Assembly (NCBI GenBank): GCA_947573795.1 | Contig: CANPHE010000015.1 | Span: 1 to 58,751, forward strand | Direction of reading: 5' to 3' | DNA: 58,751 nt | From: an uncultured Alistipes sp. | Lineage (GTDB): Bacteria; Bacteroidota; Bacteroidia; Bacteroidales; Rikenellaceae | Shown: positions 45,585 through 53,938 of the stretch, one piece after another | How the letters are laid out: each line of letters starts with the position of its first letter | Numbering within the stretch: the stretch's first letter is position 1 | Translations under genes and position numbers: made by a program | Notes under the pieces: generated by a model | What the model was told of the DNA's origin: nothing | Databases searched by the model: none | What the model saw: only the letters and a program-made list of their open reading frames with translations

Positions 45585-46520
45585 TCAAATCAAGCCCCGG
45601 CCCGACTTGCGGATGCGTCCCTCGGCCGTGAGCGACTCGACGATCTTATCCAGCACACCGTTGATGAAGGTGCTGCTGCCGGGCGTGGAGTAATATTTCG
45701 AAATTTCGATCCACTCGTCGAGCGTCACCTTCACCGGAATCGACGGGAAGCTGGTCAGCTCGGCGATCGCCGTGCCGATAATCAAGTTGTCCATGAAAAC
45801 GATGCGCTCCACGTCCCAGTTCGAGGTGAATTTCTCGATATAGTTCTGGTAAGAATCGTAGTTGACGAGCGACTTTTCGAAAAGCGTCTTGACGAATTCG
45901 GGATCGTCCTCGCTCTTGAATTTCGAAGGCACCTTCAGATCCGTATGCGAGGGACGCAACGCGGAGAGCGTGCGCAGGATCATCATGACGATATAGGGAA
46001 GGTCGTCGCTCCAGAGCACCGACATCTCCTCCAGCACGTCGTCCAGCGCTTCGCAACTCTGCAACTCCTTGAAGAAATCTTCGAGGAAGCGGCGATCGTC
46101 ATCCAGCGTCCGTTCGGGGCGCTGCATATAATCCTTATAGTATTCGCACTCGACGAGCTGCGTGTAGAGCGTGCGAATCAGGTCGGGTTGCTGGGTCCAT
46201 CCCAGTTTCCGGGCCGCCAGACGATCGTTCACGGCATCGCTGTTGGCGATGATGCGGATCACGCGGTTTTCGACGAACTTGGTGTTGGGATTCAAGTCTT
46301 CGTATGTCGGCAGTTTTTTCTGCTTGGCCAGCTCTTGACGTTGTTCGGCATAACGGGCGAGTTCTACAGGGAGACTCAAAATCTGGAAATAAAGATCGTA
46401 GGCTTTGTCTACGGAGGCCATCAACGTCTTCTCCGAAGCGATCATGTTGTCTGCGCCCGATTTGATATGGGCGAACAGGGCCTTAATGACCTTCGTACGG
46501 AGTAATCTTCTGCTCAACAT
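45585..46520 (-). CDS. nusB: transcription antitermination factor NusB, long form
   Basis: 311 residues, about twice the E. coli protein, as usual in Bacteroidetes: the RRLLRTKVIKALFAH start is followed by an extended helical region, and the NusB fold occupies the C-terminal half (NWDVERIVFMDNLIIGTAIA, VTLDEWIEISKYYSTPGS). It acts with NusE in rRNA antitermination. A TATCTTTG -7 element lies at 46548-46555 upstream. Confidence 0.94.
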   Translation of the reverse strand: MLSRRLLRTKVIKALFAHIKSGADNMIASEKTLMASVDKAYDLYFQILSLPVELARYAEQRQELAKQKKLPTYEDLNPNTKFVENRVIRIIANSDAVNDRLAARKLGWTQQPDLIRTLYTQLVECEYYKDYMQRPERTLDDDRRFLEDFFKELQSCEALDDVLEEMSVLWSDDLPYIVMMILRTLSALRPSHTDLKVPSKFKSEDDPEFVKTLFEKSLVNYDSYQNYIEKFTSNWDVERIVFMDNLIIGTAIAELTSFPSIPVKVTLDEWIEISKYYSTPGSSTFINGVLDKIVESLTAEGRIRKSGRGLI

Positions 46521-46699
46521 AACTTTTTAGAACGATTTTTTCGGCTGCAAAGATAACTAAAAAAACAGGATTTGAAACTACCCGAGGCAAGAAGATTTCA
46601 AACAGTCGATTCCGGACCGGATATCGCAAGGCCGCAGGCATCCCCGACCGACGGATTCGCACGCCGGCCGAGCAAGAACAACTTCGCGGGCTTTTTCCC

Positions 46700-46798
46700 G
46701 CATAAACTCGTATCTTTGGCTGCGCCTTAGATACTCCCGCTCGGCAATGTTCAAATAAATTTGACATTGCCCTCGCTTATTCGTATCTTTGCTCGGTA
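46700..46798 (+). repeat. dispersed promoter repeat, copy C (drives TPM-LemA)
   Basis: TTTG (46760-46763), 20 bases, TATCTTTG (46784-46791), preceded by the shared CGGCAATGTTCAAATAAA. A second -7 element at 46711-46718 begins the repeat. The similarity to copy B in reverse orientation extends from GATACTC to TATCTTTG. Confidence 0.8.
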
Positions 46799-46863
46799 AT
46801 TGCAGGTCCGGACCGGAGACAGTAATTCGTTCCGGCATTTCCCGGACGACCCAAAAATAGGTT

Positions 46864-47763
46864 ATGAAAAAAGTTGCCTGGATCGGAATTTGGATATGGT
46901 GCGGTCTCCTGCCGATCGTCGCAGCGACTTATCGTCCGCAACAAATCCCCAACGTACAACGAGCCGATGCCCGCCGATACGTCTCGAATCCCGACGGAAT
47001 ACTCTCCGCCGAGACAGTCGTTCGGCTCGACTCCCTGTGCGGCGCCTTGCGCGAGCAGGGACTCGCCGAAGTCGCCGTCGTGGCCGTCGACGATATCGCC
47101 GGCGGCGATGCCTTCTCGTTCGCAATCGAACTCTTCCGGCTTTGGGGCGTGGGACGCGCCGCGGACGACAACGGACTGGGCATTCTGCTGGTAAAGGACC
47201 TTCGTGAAATCCGCTTCGTAACGGGCGGCGGTCTGGAAGGAGTACTGACGGATGCGCTCTGCAAACGGATTCAGACACGCGACATGCTTCCCGAGTTCCG
47301 GCGCGGAGATTACGACGCCGGTATGATCGCCGGTCTAAATACCGTCGCGGAGGTGCTCGAAGGCGGCGCCGCCGAATTGCGAACCCAAGCCGACGAGGAG
47401 GATTTGCCGATGGGAGCCGTGTTGCTGATCGTATTGGCCGTAATGGGAATTCCGATTGCATTGATCGTCGTATTGTCCTATGCGAAAAAGCGTTGTCCCC
47501 ATTGTCATAAAGCGGCGCTTCGGGTTCGGTCCCGGCAAGTGCTGAGCATCACGCCCGCCTACCGGCTCGTGGAGCGGACCTACGTCTGCTCCGCCTGCGG
47601 GCATACGGTCCGGCAACGTATCCGGGAGCCTCGGGACGATCATTTCGGCGGAGGACCTTTCATCGGCGGTTTCGGCGGAGGATTCCCCGGTGGCGGCGGC
47701 AGCATCGGAGGAGGCTTCGGCGGAGGATCGTTCGGAGGCGGAGGCGCCGGATCGAAATGGTAA
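46864..47763 (+). CDS. TPM-domain membrane protein
   Basis: 299 residues: signal peptide (MKKVAWIGIWIWCGLLPIVAA), TPM domain (RRYVSNPDGILSAETVVRLD...NGLGILLVKDLREIRFVTGG), one membrane helix near residues 180-205, a zinc-ribbon-like CPHCHKAALR...CSACGH, and a Gly/Phe-rich tail (GGGFGGGSFGGGGAGSKW). It lies 42 bases before LemA, the usual partner of TPM proteins; the pair is implicated in membrane-protein quality control, but its activity is not settled. Confidence 0.9.
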   Translation: MKKVAWIGIWIWCGLLPIVAATYRPQQIPNVQRADARRYVSNPDGILSAETVVRLDSLCGALREQGLAEVAVVAVDDIAGGDAFSFAIELFRLWGVGRAADDNGLGILLVKDLREIRFVTGGGLEGVLTDALCKRIQTRDMLPEFRRGDYDAGMIAGLNTVAEVLEGGAAELRTQADEEDLPMGAVLLIVLAVMGIPIALIVVLSYAKKRCPHCHKAALRVRSRQVLSITPAYRLVERTYVCSACGHTVRQRIREPRDDHFGGGPFIGGFGGGFPGGGGSIGGGFGGGSFGGGGAGSKW

Positions 47764-47805
47764 CGATACGTATTAAAGGAAAATAAACCCTAAGATTTGC
47801 AGACT

Positions 47806-48381
47806 ATGAAAAAATGGATTTGGATCGGCATCGTCGCCGTCGTCGCGATTTACTTTTATGCGACCTACAACGGATTCGTGAACCGCGAGGAGGGCATGAA
47901 AACCGCATGGTCGAATGTCGAAACGCAGTATCAACGCCGTTCGGACCTGATACCCAACCTGGTCAACACCGTGAAGGGATATGCGGCCCATGAGACGCAG
48001 ACATTGACCGAGGTGACCGAGGCCCGGGCCAAAGCCACGTCGATCAACCTCTCGACCGACGATCTTACTCCCGAGAGCCTGGCCGACTTCCAGCGTGCGC
48101 AGTCCGAAGTTCGTTCCGCCCTGGGGCGTCTGATCGCCGTAGCGGAGCGTTATCCCGATCTGAAGGCCAACCAGAATTTCCTCGAACTGCAATCGCAGCT
48201 CGAAGGCACGGAAAACCGGATCGCCGTATCCCGCAAGGATTTCAACGAGGCGGCCCAACGCTACAACGTCGCGATCCGCCGCTTCCCGGCCAATATCGTA
48301 GCGCGCCTGTGCGGCTTCGAACAGAAACCCTATTTCACGGCCGACGAAGGCACGGCAGCGGCTCCGAAGGTGGAGTTTTAG
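47806..48381 (+). CDS. lemA: LemA family protein
   Basis: 191 residues with one N-terminal membrane helix (WIWIGIVAVVAIYFYATYNG) and the LemA core: VETQYQRRSDLIPNLVNTVK, AHETQTLTEVTEARAKA, and LEGTENRIAVSRKDFNEAA. ATG 47806 was chosen over the in-frame start 9 bases upstream. It is co-transcribed with the TPM gene. Confidence 0.94.
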   Translation: MKKWIWIGIVAVVAIYFYATYNGFVNREEGMKTAWSNVETQYQRRSDLIPNLVNTVKGYAAHETQTLTEVTEARAKATSINLSTDDLTPESLADFQRAQSEVRSALGRLIAVAERYPDLKANQNFLELQSQLEGTENRIAVSRKDFNEAAQRYNVAIRRFPANIVARLCGFEQKPYFTADEGTAAAPKVEF

Positions 48382-48480
48382 GTAAAGTGAGAAGCGAAAG
48401 GTGAAACGTGTTTTGCAAACTGCCAGCAAAGGCCTACTCGTCTGAGAGCGAGGTTTTAGGAATCGGTTTGCAGGAATAAT

Positions 48481-48531
48481 CATCTTCGGCGGCTGGGCCG
48501 GTCGCGCTAAAAGCGCGAGCCGCCGAAGATG
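48481..48531. repeat. long two-part hairpin downstream of lemA
   Basis: CATCTTCGGCGGCT (48481-48494) and its reverse complement (48518-48531) enclose a second stem CGCGCT/AGCGCG. It lies between lemA and the nrdG terminator; it could end lemA transcription. Confidence 0.6.
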
Positions 48532-48559
48532 GCAAAGCAACATCTCGCATAAATTTCAA

Positions 48560-48587
48560 AATGGGAAGCGCCAACACGCTTCCCATT
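48560..48587 (-). terminator. terminator of nrdDG
   Basis: AATGGGAAGCG and CGCTTCCCATT, an 11-bp perfect stem with a six-base loop, 5 bases downstream of the nrdG stop. Confidence 0.85.
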
Positions 48588-48591
48588 CGTT

Positions 48592-49062
48592 TTAGGACTT
48601 TCGGCCGAACCGTTCGGTGATATCCGTCATCGCCCCGTCCGACGCCACGGCGTAGAACCGCTGGTTGGTCGTGGGCGACGTCAGCGGCCCCAGCGCCTCG
48701 ATCCAGGGCCCCAGTTTGATATAGTCGTAACACTGCGGAGCCAGCCCTTCGGGCAATGCCGGGCGCCCCGAGTACCATCCCACTTTCAACGTCGGATATG
48801 CCGCCCGCACGACACCCGCCAAACGAGCAACTTCCAACGGCTCGGCATCGCCGCCCATAAAGCCCACGCAGGTAACCGCCCCGCCGTAGCGGTCGAGCAG
48901 CGCCAACAGTTCCCCGTCGTCGAGCACCCGCCCCGCATCGGCGATCAGATGCGGGCTATGGCACCCCGGACAGCGGTTCGGACAGCCCGTGATGTTCACG
49001 GCCAGGGTCGTCTCCCCGGGAAATTCCGAAAAAACGATGTCGAAATTGTGATATCGAACCAT
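48592..49062 (-). CDS. nrdG: anaerobic ribonucleotide reductase activating protein
   Basis: 156 residues from ATG 49062. Radical-SAM motif CxxxCxxC is CPNRCPGC in VNITGCPNRCPGCHSPHL, and FMGGDAE is the GGE-like glycine motif. It installs the glycyl radical on NrdD. The start lies 2 bases after the nrdD stop. Confidence 0.95.
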   Translation of the reverse strand: MVRYHNFDIVFSEFPGETTLAVNITGCPNRCPGCHSPHLIADAGRVLDDGELLALLDRYGGAVTCVGFMGGDAEPLEVARLAGVVRAAYPTLKVGWYSGRPALPEGLAPQCYDYIKLGPWIEALGPLTSPTTNQRFYAVASDGAMTDITERFGRKS

Positions 49063-49064
49063 CC

Positions 49065-51158
49065 CTACTCCGCTTTGGCGTAGAACCGTCGGGCCGCCTC
49101 CTGCTGACGTGCTGCCGAGAAGTTCGACACGCGTTTCATGTATCCGATCACGCGGGTGAGGTAGTCCAGATTTTCCGAATGACAGTGGGGGCACTGCTTC
49201 AGATACCGTTTGTCGATATGCCCGCAATCGTTGCAGACCGTATTCGGAATATTGAACGTGAAGTAGTTGCAGCCCTCCTTCGCCGCCACGCGCAGCAGGT
49301 GGCGATACTGCTCCTTCGAAAGATGCTCTTCGAGGTTCATATGCAGCGCCGAACCGCCCGTCAGGTGCTCGATATAGCGGCGTCCGTGCAGACGGAACTT
49401 GTCGATGATGTTCAACGACTCGTCCTCCACGGCATAGAAATAGGAGTTGTAGCAGTCGCGCGGCACGACGAAGCCGTCTTCGCGGTCCCACTTGGCATGT
49501 TTCACGCCGACATTCTCCGCCGGGATCATCTCGCAGTTGAACATCACCTCCTTCGAACGGTATTTCTTATTATAGCGCTCGACGAGTCCCAGCACCTCCT
49601 GTACGAAGTGCGCATAGTCGTCGTTGTCGTCGATCCGCAGTCCGAGGTATTCGGCCGCCTCGACCAGCCCGTTGACGCCGATGGTGAGGTACTGCCGCGA
49701 AAGGTTGATATACCCCGCATCAAACAGGGGCAGCATGCCCTTGCGCTGCAACTCCTTGAGGTTCTCGTTGTAGGCCAGCTGCACCTTGTGCACCAGATCT
49801 ACGATCTCTTCGAGGAAGGTCATGTAGTGGATGCCGTTTTTAGCCGCATACTGGATGCAGCGGTTCAGATTGATCGTCAGCACGCTCTTCGAGCCGGTCG
49901 AGACGCCTCCGGCACCGAGCGTATAGCTGAATCCGTTGTCCTGAATCTCGTTGCGCAGGCGGCAGCACGACGACAGCGAGTCGGCGTTGTCGCTGATGTA
50001 GGTGAAGAACGAATGCCCCTCGGCATACATCTGCGCCGTGAAATCGCCCCACTCCCGGTCCATCGCATCGCCGTCCTTGGTGAGCAGCGCCATCGTCTCC
50101 ACGGGGAAGGTCAGCACGGTCTTCGTCCGCTCGGCGTTGAACCACGTCATGAAACGCTTCTGCAACCACGACAGCGACTCCCAGTGGGGTTTCGAACCGT
50201 CGGGGAAGACGAATTCGCCGAACAGCGACTCGAAATAGTAACGGTCGTAATAGGCCACGTTCCAGAACACGGCCTGGAAGTTGCGCGCGCCGGTCGGCTG
50301 GTTGATCGAATAGACGATCTGCTCGAAGCAGTCGGTAATCATCTTGTCGATCGTGCGATGTTTCGTCGAGAGGTCCACGACCTTGTCGGCGTTCAGGTAG
50401 TAGTCTTCGCCGTACTCCTGCTCGATGAAGTAGTTCATGTACATCAGGAATTCGGGCGTGGCGCAGGCCCCCGACAGCATCGACGAGACGATGAAGACCA
50501 TGTTGACGAACCCGCCGCAGAACGATTTGAGGTTCGTCGGCCGCGTCGAATTGCCGCCGATCGAGATCGTTCCGCCCAGCAACCACGGATACATCGTCAC
50601 CGAAGCGCAGTAGTTGGCCATCGACGTCTCGTCGTTCTTATAGATGAAATGGTTGTTGAGCAGATACATATATCTGTCGGACAATTCTTTGCCGAACATC
50701 TCCTTCAACCGGTCGGTCAGCAGACGACGGTTCAGCCGGATGAAATTCGATTTGGGCAATTCGCCGATCAGCGTGGCGATATTCTTCTTCTCGACATTGG
50801 CGTTGGCATCGTATTTCGAACCGGTCGCCGGATTCGTCGCATCGCAATAGGAGGTCAGGAAGTCCAGCTTCTCGCGCGTCTCGCGATCCTCGGTGTGCTT
50901 CTGACGGTAGAGGATATAGCTCTTGGCGACGACGAAATAGCGTTCGGCCATAAGCGCCACCTCGACCTGGTTCTGGATTTCCTCGACGCTCATGCCGTCC
51001 GACACGCGGACACGGCTCAGGATGGCCGTCAGATCGTCGTCCGTGGCATAACCGCCCGCTGCGAGGAAAGCCTTGCCGACGGCGCGTTTGATTTTTTCGA
51101 GCGAAAACGGCTCGCGTTTGCCGTCGCGCTTGATGATGTGCAGTTCCGAAATACCCAT
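49065..51158 (-). CDS. nrdD: anaerobic (class III) ribonucleoside-triphosphate reductase
   Basis: 697 residues from ATG 51158. An N-terminal ATP-cone (IIKRDGKREPFSLEKIKRAV) precedes the ten-stranded barrel, with substrate-binding and cysteine motifs such as SVTMYPWLLGG and CCRLRNEIQD. A zinc ribbon (CNDCGHIDKRYLKQCPHCH) and the glycyl-radical segment RVIGYMKRVSN close the protein. It makes deoxynucleotides without oxygen or B12. Expression is probably controlled by the cobalamin riboswitch upstream. Confidence 0.96.
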   Translation of the reverse strand: MGISELHIIKRDGKREPFSLEKIKRAVGKAFLAAGGYATDDDLTAILSRVRVSDGMSVEEIQNQVEVALMAERYFVVAKSYILYRQKHTEDRETREKLDFLTSYCDATNPATGSKYDANANVEKKNIATLIGELPKSNFIRLNRRLLTDRLKEMFGKELSDRYMYLLNNHFIYKNDETSMANYCASVTMYPWLLGGTISIGGNSTRPTNLKSFCGGFVNMVFIVSSMLSGACATPEFLMYMNYFIEQEYGEDYYLNADKVVDLSTKHRTIDKMITDCFEQIVYSINQPTGARNFQAVFWNVAYYDRYYFESLFGEFVFPDGSKPHWESLSWLQKRFMTWFNAERTKTVLTFPVETMALLTKDGDAMDREWGDFTAQMYAEGHSFFTYISDNADSLSSCCRLRNEIQDNGFSYTLGAGGVSTGSKSVLTINLNRCIQYAAKNGIHYMTFLEEIVDLVHKVQLAYNENLKELQRKGMLPLFDAGYINLSRQYLTIGVNGLVEAAEYLGLRIDDNDDYAHFVQEVLGLVERYNKKYRSKEVMFNCEMIPAENVGVKHAKWDREDGFVVPRDCYNSYFYAVEDESLNIIDKFRLHGRRYIEHLTGGSALHMNLEEHLSKEQYRHLLRVAAKEGCNYFTFNIPNTVCNDCGHIDKRYLKQCPHCHSENLDYLTRVIGYMKRVSNFSAARQQEAARRFYAKAE

Positions 51159-51304
51159 ATCTTTTCGATTTTTGTGTTTCCGCTGTGTCGACGGGAAAAC
51201 GCCGCCTCCGACGATGCAACGCCGCAGGTCATCGCGATTTTCAAATCGGCTTGAATTTTCGTTCGGCACTCTCCTACGATCCCGAGGAGCGGTGCACGTG
51301 TGCA
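51159..51304 (-). promoter_or_regulatory. nrdD leader downstream of the riboswitch
   Basis: About 145 bases between the riboswitch and the nrdD start. I see no clear terminator, so the riboswitch more likely acts on translation or by other means. No gene seen here. Confidence 0.5.
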
Positions 51305-51475
51305 GTAAGGCAGGTCTTCTGACTCGCTCCCGCCGCACGCCTTCCCGTCGCGAGGACAGTGGCTCAGAGCATGTGCGGCTCATCGTCGGAGCTTACAGCT
51401 ACGGGGTTAGTCCCTGATTCACACAGGCGTTCCCTTTTAATCCCTTCGCCGACAGCCGTCGGCCGGGAACCTTAC
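51305..51475 (-). promoter_or_regulatory. cobalamin riboswitch
   Basis: On the minus strand P1 forms between GTAAGG (51470-51475) and CCTTAC (51305-51310). Inside come AAAAGGGAACGCC, the core GTGTGAATCAGGGACTAA then CCCCGTAGCTGTAAGC, GAGCCACTGTCC, GGGAAGGCG, and the closing GAGTCAGAAGACCTGCC. These match the conserved B12-box order throughout. It controls nrdD-nrdG. Confidence 0.94.
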
Positions 51476-51482
51476 CCGGATA

Positions 51483-51490
51483 CAAATATA
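51483..51490 (-). promoter_or_regulatory. -7 element of the riboswitch-nrdDG transcript
   Basis: TATATTTG on the minus strand, placing transcription start at about 51478, right at the beginning of riboswitch P1. Confidence 0.75.
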
Positions 51491-51605
51491 GGAATAGAAT
51501 CCGAGAAGGCAAGCACCCTGCGGACTTTTTTTTGAACACATTGTCGACATCGGCAACGGCGCTGTGGTACGGCCTTTGCGGAGTCCGGAAGAAACACAAG
51601 AAGTT

Positions 51606-51839
51606 ATGAAGACCAAACATTGCAACGAAACCACGGCGGCCGATACCTTCGGTCAGGCGACTCCGGCCGACACCCGTCCCGGAGCGGCGATGCGCATTCC
51701 GAGCGTCACGCAGAATCGGCCCGAGAACGGCTATCGCATTGTGCCCTCGGCCCCGGGCGACTCCCCGACGCAGCAGGAGTTGGAACAGGACGTGACCGCC
51801 ACGAATCCTTCGATCGAAAGCATGGAGAGCCGCGGATAG
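51606..51839 (+). CDS. small hypothetical protein
   Basis: 77 residues from ATG 51606, transcribed divergently from the riboswitch. No signal peptide, membrane helix or recognised domain. It is hydrophilic and Thr/Pro-rich, with an acidic end (QQELEQDVTATNPSIESMES). It converges with the permease gene, their stops being 11 bases apart. Composition is protein-like, but I do not recognise it. Confidence 0.5.
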   Translation: MKTKHCNETTAADTFGQATPADTRPGAAMRIPSVTQNRPENGYRIVPSAPGDSPTQQELEQDVTATNPSIESMESRG

Positions 51840-51850
51840 CCCGGAGCGGG

Positions 51851-53083
51851 CTATTCCGCTCCGGAGCATTCGTATCCGGCCTGCCGGATCGCCGCGACGA
51901 TCGCCTCGTCCGAGGCGACGCCTTCGACGAGAACCACACCGCGCGCCGGGTCGGCATTCGACGAGGCGACGCCTGGAACGAGCGCGAGTGCGCGCTCGAC
52001 ATTGTGTTTGCAGTGGTTGCACATCATACCACCGACTTTGAAGGTCTTTTGCATTTTTCGATCATTTTTGGTTTTACGGTATTTGAGCCATGTCGCGATG
52101 CCGAGCAGCGACACCAAGACGGCGCCCGACAGCGTTTTCCACCACGGAGCGGCATCGCGGCAGCAAGCCGCGGCCTCCGAAACCTGCACCTGTGCGAACC
52201 ACGATGCGGGGAGCAGATAATCGGTCAGCAAACCGAATCCTACGGCTCCGGCGACGATCGCCCCGAGATACAGCAGCAGCGTACGCCGCCCCAGGACATT
52301 GCCGACGACCATCATGGCCGCGGCATTGGTCGCAGGTCCCGCCATGAGCAGCACGAGCGCCGCACCGGGCGAAAGGCCCTTGAGCATCAACGCTGCGGCG
52401 ATGGGTATCGAACCCGTCGCACAAAGGTACATCGGCACCGAGAGCAGCAGCACGAAGAGCATGTCGGCCAGCGGATAATCGTTCAGCCACACGAAACAGT
52501 CGTCCGGGAGAAATGCCGTGATGGCAGCCGCGATAAGCAGCCCCAGGGTCAGCCAGCGGCCGATATCCTGGATCATATCGACGAATCCGTAGCGCAGTGC
52601 CGCGAGCAGTTTCCCGGCGAACGACCGCTCCGGCCGCATGGGTTCCGCCGCAGCCGCACCGCCGGCGGCATTCTCCTCGCGATCGAAAGCTCCGACGAGC
52701 ATGCCGCCCGCCAATGCCGTAACGAATGCCGCCACCGGGCGCAGCACGGCGAACGGTCCGCCCAACAGCGCTGCGGTCGCCGCGATCGAGTCGACACCCG
52801 TCTGCGGCGTGGAGATCAGGAACGAGACCGTCGCAGCCCGCGACGCTCCGGCCCGGCGCATGGACATCGCCGTAGGAATCACGCCGCACGAACACAACGG
52901 CAGCGGAATGCCGAACAGCGCAGCCAATACGACCGACCGCGGGCCGCTGCCCGCCAGATATCCCGTATAGATTCGCCGCGGCACGAAAACATGAAGAATG
53001 CCCGCGATGAAAAATCCCAATAACAGATAAGGCGCCATTTCACCCAACAGCGAAACGAAGGCCTCGAAGTAAGCAGATACCAT
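51851..53083 (-). CDS. SO_0444-type heavy-metal efflux permease with HMA domain
   Basis: 410 residues from ATG 53083. Two blocks of membrane helices; the first includes the metal-pathway motif IPLPLCSCGVIPTAMSMR with Cys-x-Cys, the second GPATNAAAMMVV. A Cys-Cys pair (AAACCRDA) lies in a periplasmic loop. The C terminus carries an HMA metal-binding domain with CxxC (GGMMCNHCKHNVERAL). It should export a soft metal such as Cu, Zn or related ions; identity is inferred. The promoter has a good -7 element (53096-53103) but no -33 TTTG. Confidence 0.88.
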   Translation of the reverse strand: MVSAYFEAFVSLLGEMAPYLLLGFFIAGILHVFVPRRIYTGYLAGSGPRSVVLAALFGIPLPLCSCGVIPTAMSMRRAGASRAATVSFLISTPQTGVDSIAATAALLGGPFAVLRPVAAFVTALAGGMLVGAFDREENAAGGAAAAEPMRPERSFAGKLLAALRYGFVDMIQDIGRWLTLGLLIAAAITAFLPDDCFVWLNDYPLADMLFVLLLSVPMYLCATGSIPIAAALMLKGLSPGAALVLLMAGPATNAAAMMVVGNVLGRRTLLLYLGAIVAGAVGFGLLTDYLLPASWFAQVQVSEAAACCRDAAPWWKTLSGAVLVSLLGIATWLKYRKTKNDRKMQKTFKVGGMMCNHCKHNVERALALVPGVASSNADPARGVVLVEGVASDEAIVAAIRQAGYECSGAE

Positions 53084-53095
53084 CTTTTTTTTCGG

Positions 53096-53103
53096 CAAAG
53101 ATA
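53096..53103 (-). promoter_or_regulatory. -7 element of the metal permease gene
   Basis: TATCTTTG on the minus strand, 12 bases before the ATG. No -33 TTTG at 18-21 bases, as expected for an activator-dependent promoter. Confidence 0.7.
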
Positions 53104-53123
53104 GCTGCCTCGGGGCATGCGCA

Positions 53124-53163
53124 CGTTACAGGATTTTCAGAATTCGTTACAGAATCTTCAGAA
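53124..53163. promoter_or_regulatory. phased direct repeat, probable operator of the HMA-AraC regulator
   Basis: CGTTACAGGATTTTCAGAA (53124-53142) and CGTTACAGAATCTTCAGAA (53145-53163) match at 17 of 19 positions with a 21-base period, two helical turns. They lie just upstream of where the -33 element would be. This is the typical layout of an AraC-activated promoter. Confidence 0.7.
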
Positions 53164-53233
53164 ACGCATTGCGTTTTTTTGCCCGATGCTCGATAAAAGC
53201 TCCGAACGACCGACGGTCAGGCACCGATGCATT

Positions 53234-53794
53234 TCATACCTCGTCGAGAGAACGGCGTTTCCGGTCTCCGAGACGCTTGTAGCTGCTCGGCGTAAGACCC
53301 GTCACGCGCCGGAACTGCGCGCTCAGATGCGCGACGCTCGAATAGCCCAGCCGATAGGCGATTTCGCTCAAAGTCAATTCGTCGTAAACGAGCAGCTCCT
53401 TGACGCGCTCGATCTTCAAGGCGATGAAATAATTCCCGATCGTACGGCCCTGCGTTTCGGAAAAGAGCGTACCGAGGTATTTGTAGTCGAGATGCAGCCG
53501 GTCCGACAGATAATCCGAAAGCCGCATGTCGGAAATCGGCTCCGCAGCGCTCACCGCCTCGACCAGGGCGCATTTCACCTCCTCGATGATTCGCGAACGA
53601 CGATCCTCCAGCAATTCGAACCCTACGGCCCGGAACCGCTCGGCGAGCCGGGCTTCGGTCGGAGCGTCGATATCGGAATCGATCTCCGCTTCCCCCAGCA
53701 CGACGGAGCGGACGCCTATTCCCTCCTCTTCGAGAATCGTCCGCACCGCCGCGATGCAGCGGGGGCAAACCATATTTTTGATATACAAGATCAT
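53234..53794 (-). CDS. AraC-family regulator with an N-terminal HMA-like metal-binding segment
   Basis: 186 residues from ATG 53794. The N terminus MILYIKNMVCPRCIAAVRTI resembles an HMA domain with CxxC (CPRC, residues 10-13). The C-terminal AraC domain has HTH helices in MRLSDYLSDRLHLDYKYLGT and LTLSEIAYRLGYSSVAHLSA, ending TGLTPSSYKR. Upstream of the permease on the same strand, it is probably its metal-responsive activator. Confidence 0.88.
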   Translation of the reverse strand: MILYIKNMVCPRCIAAVRTILEEEGIGVRSVVLGEAEIDSDIDAPTEARLAERFRAVGFELLEDRRSRIIEEVKCALVEAVSAAEPISDMRLSDYLSDRLHLDYKYLGTLFSETQGRTIGNYFIALKIERVKELLVYDELTLSEIAYRLGYSSVAHLSAQFRRVTGLTPSSYKRLGDRKRRSLDEV

Positions 53795-53938
53795 ATTACC
53801 CGCACAGACAGAGGACAGGCCGCAACGTCGAAACGTACCGACCCGACCGGAATCGAACCCAGCAAAACACGGACCGGCCTCCGAATCGAAGCACCGGTCC
53901 TGCACTTTTCAAAACAAATAACGCCGAAACTTCCGGAA

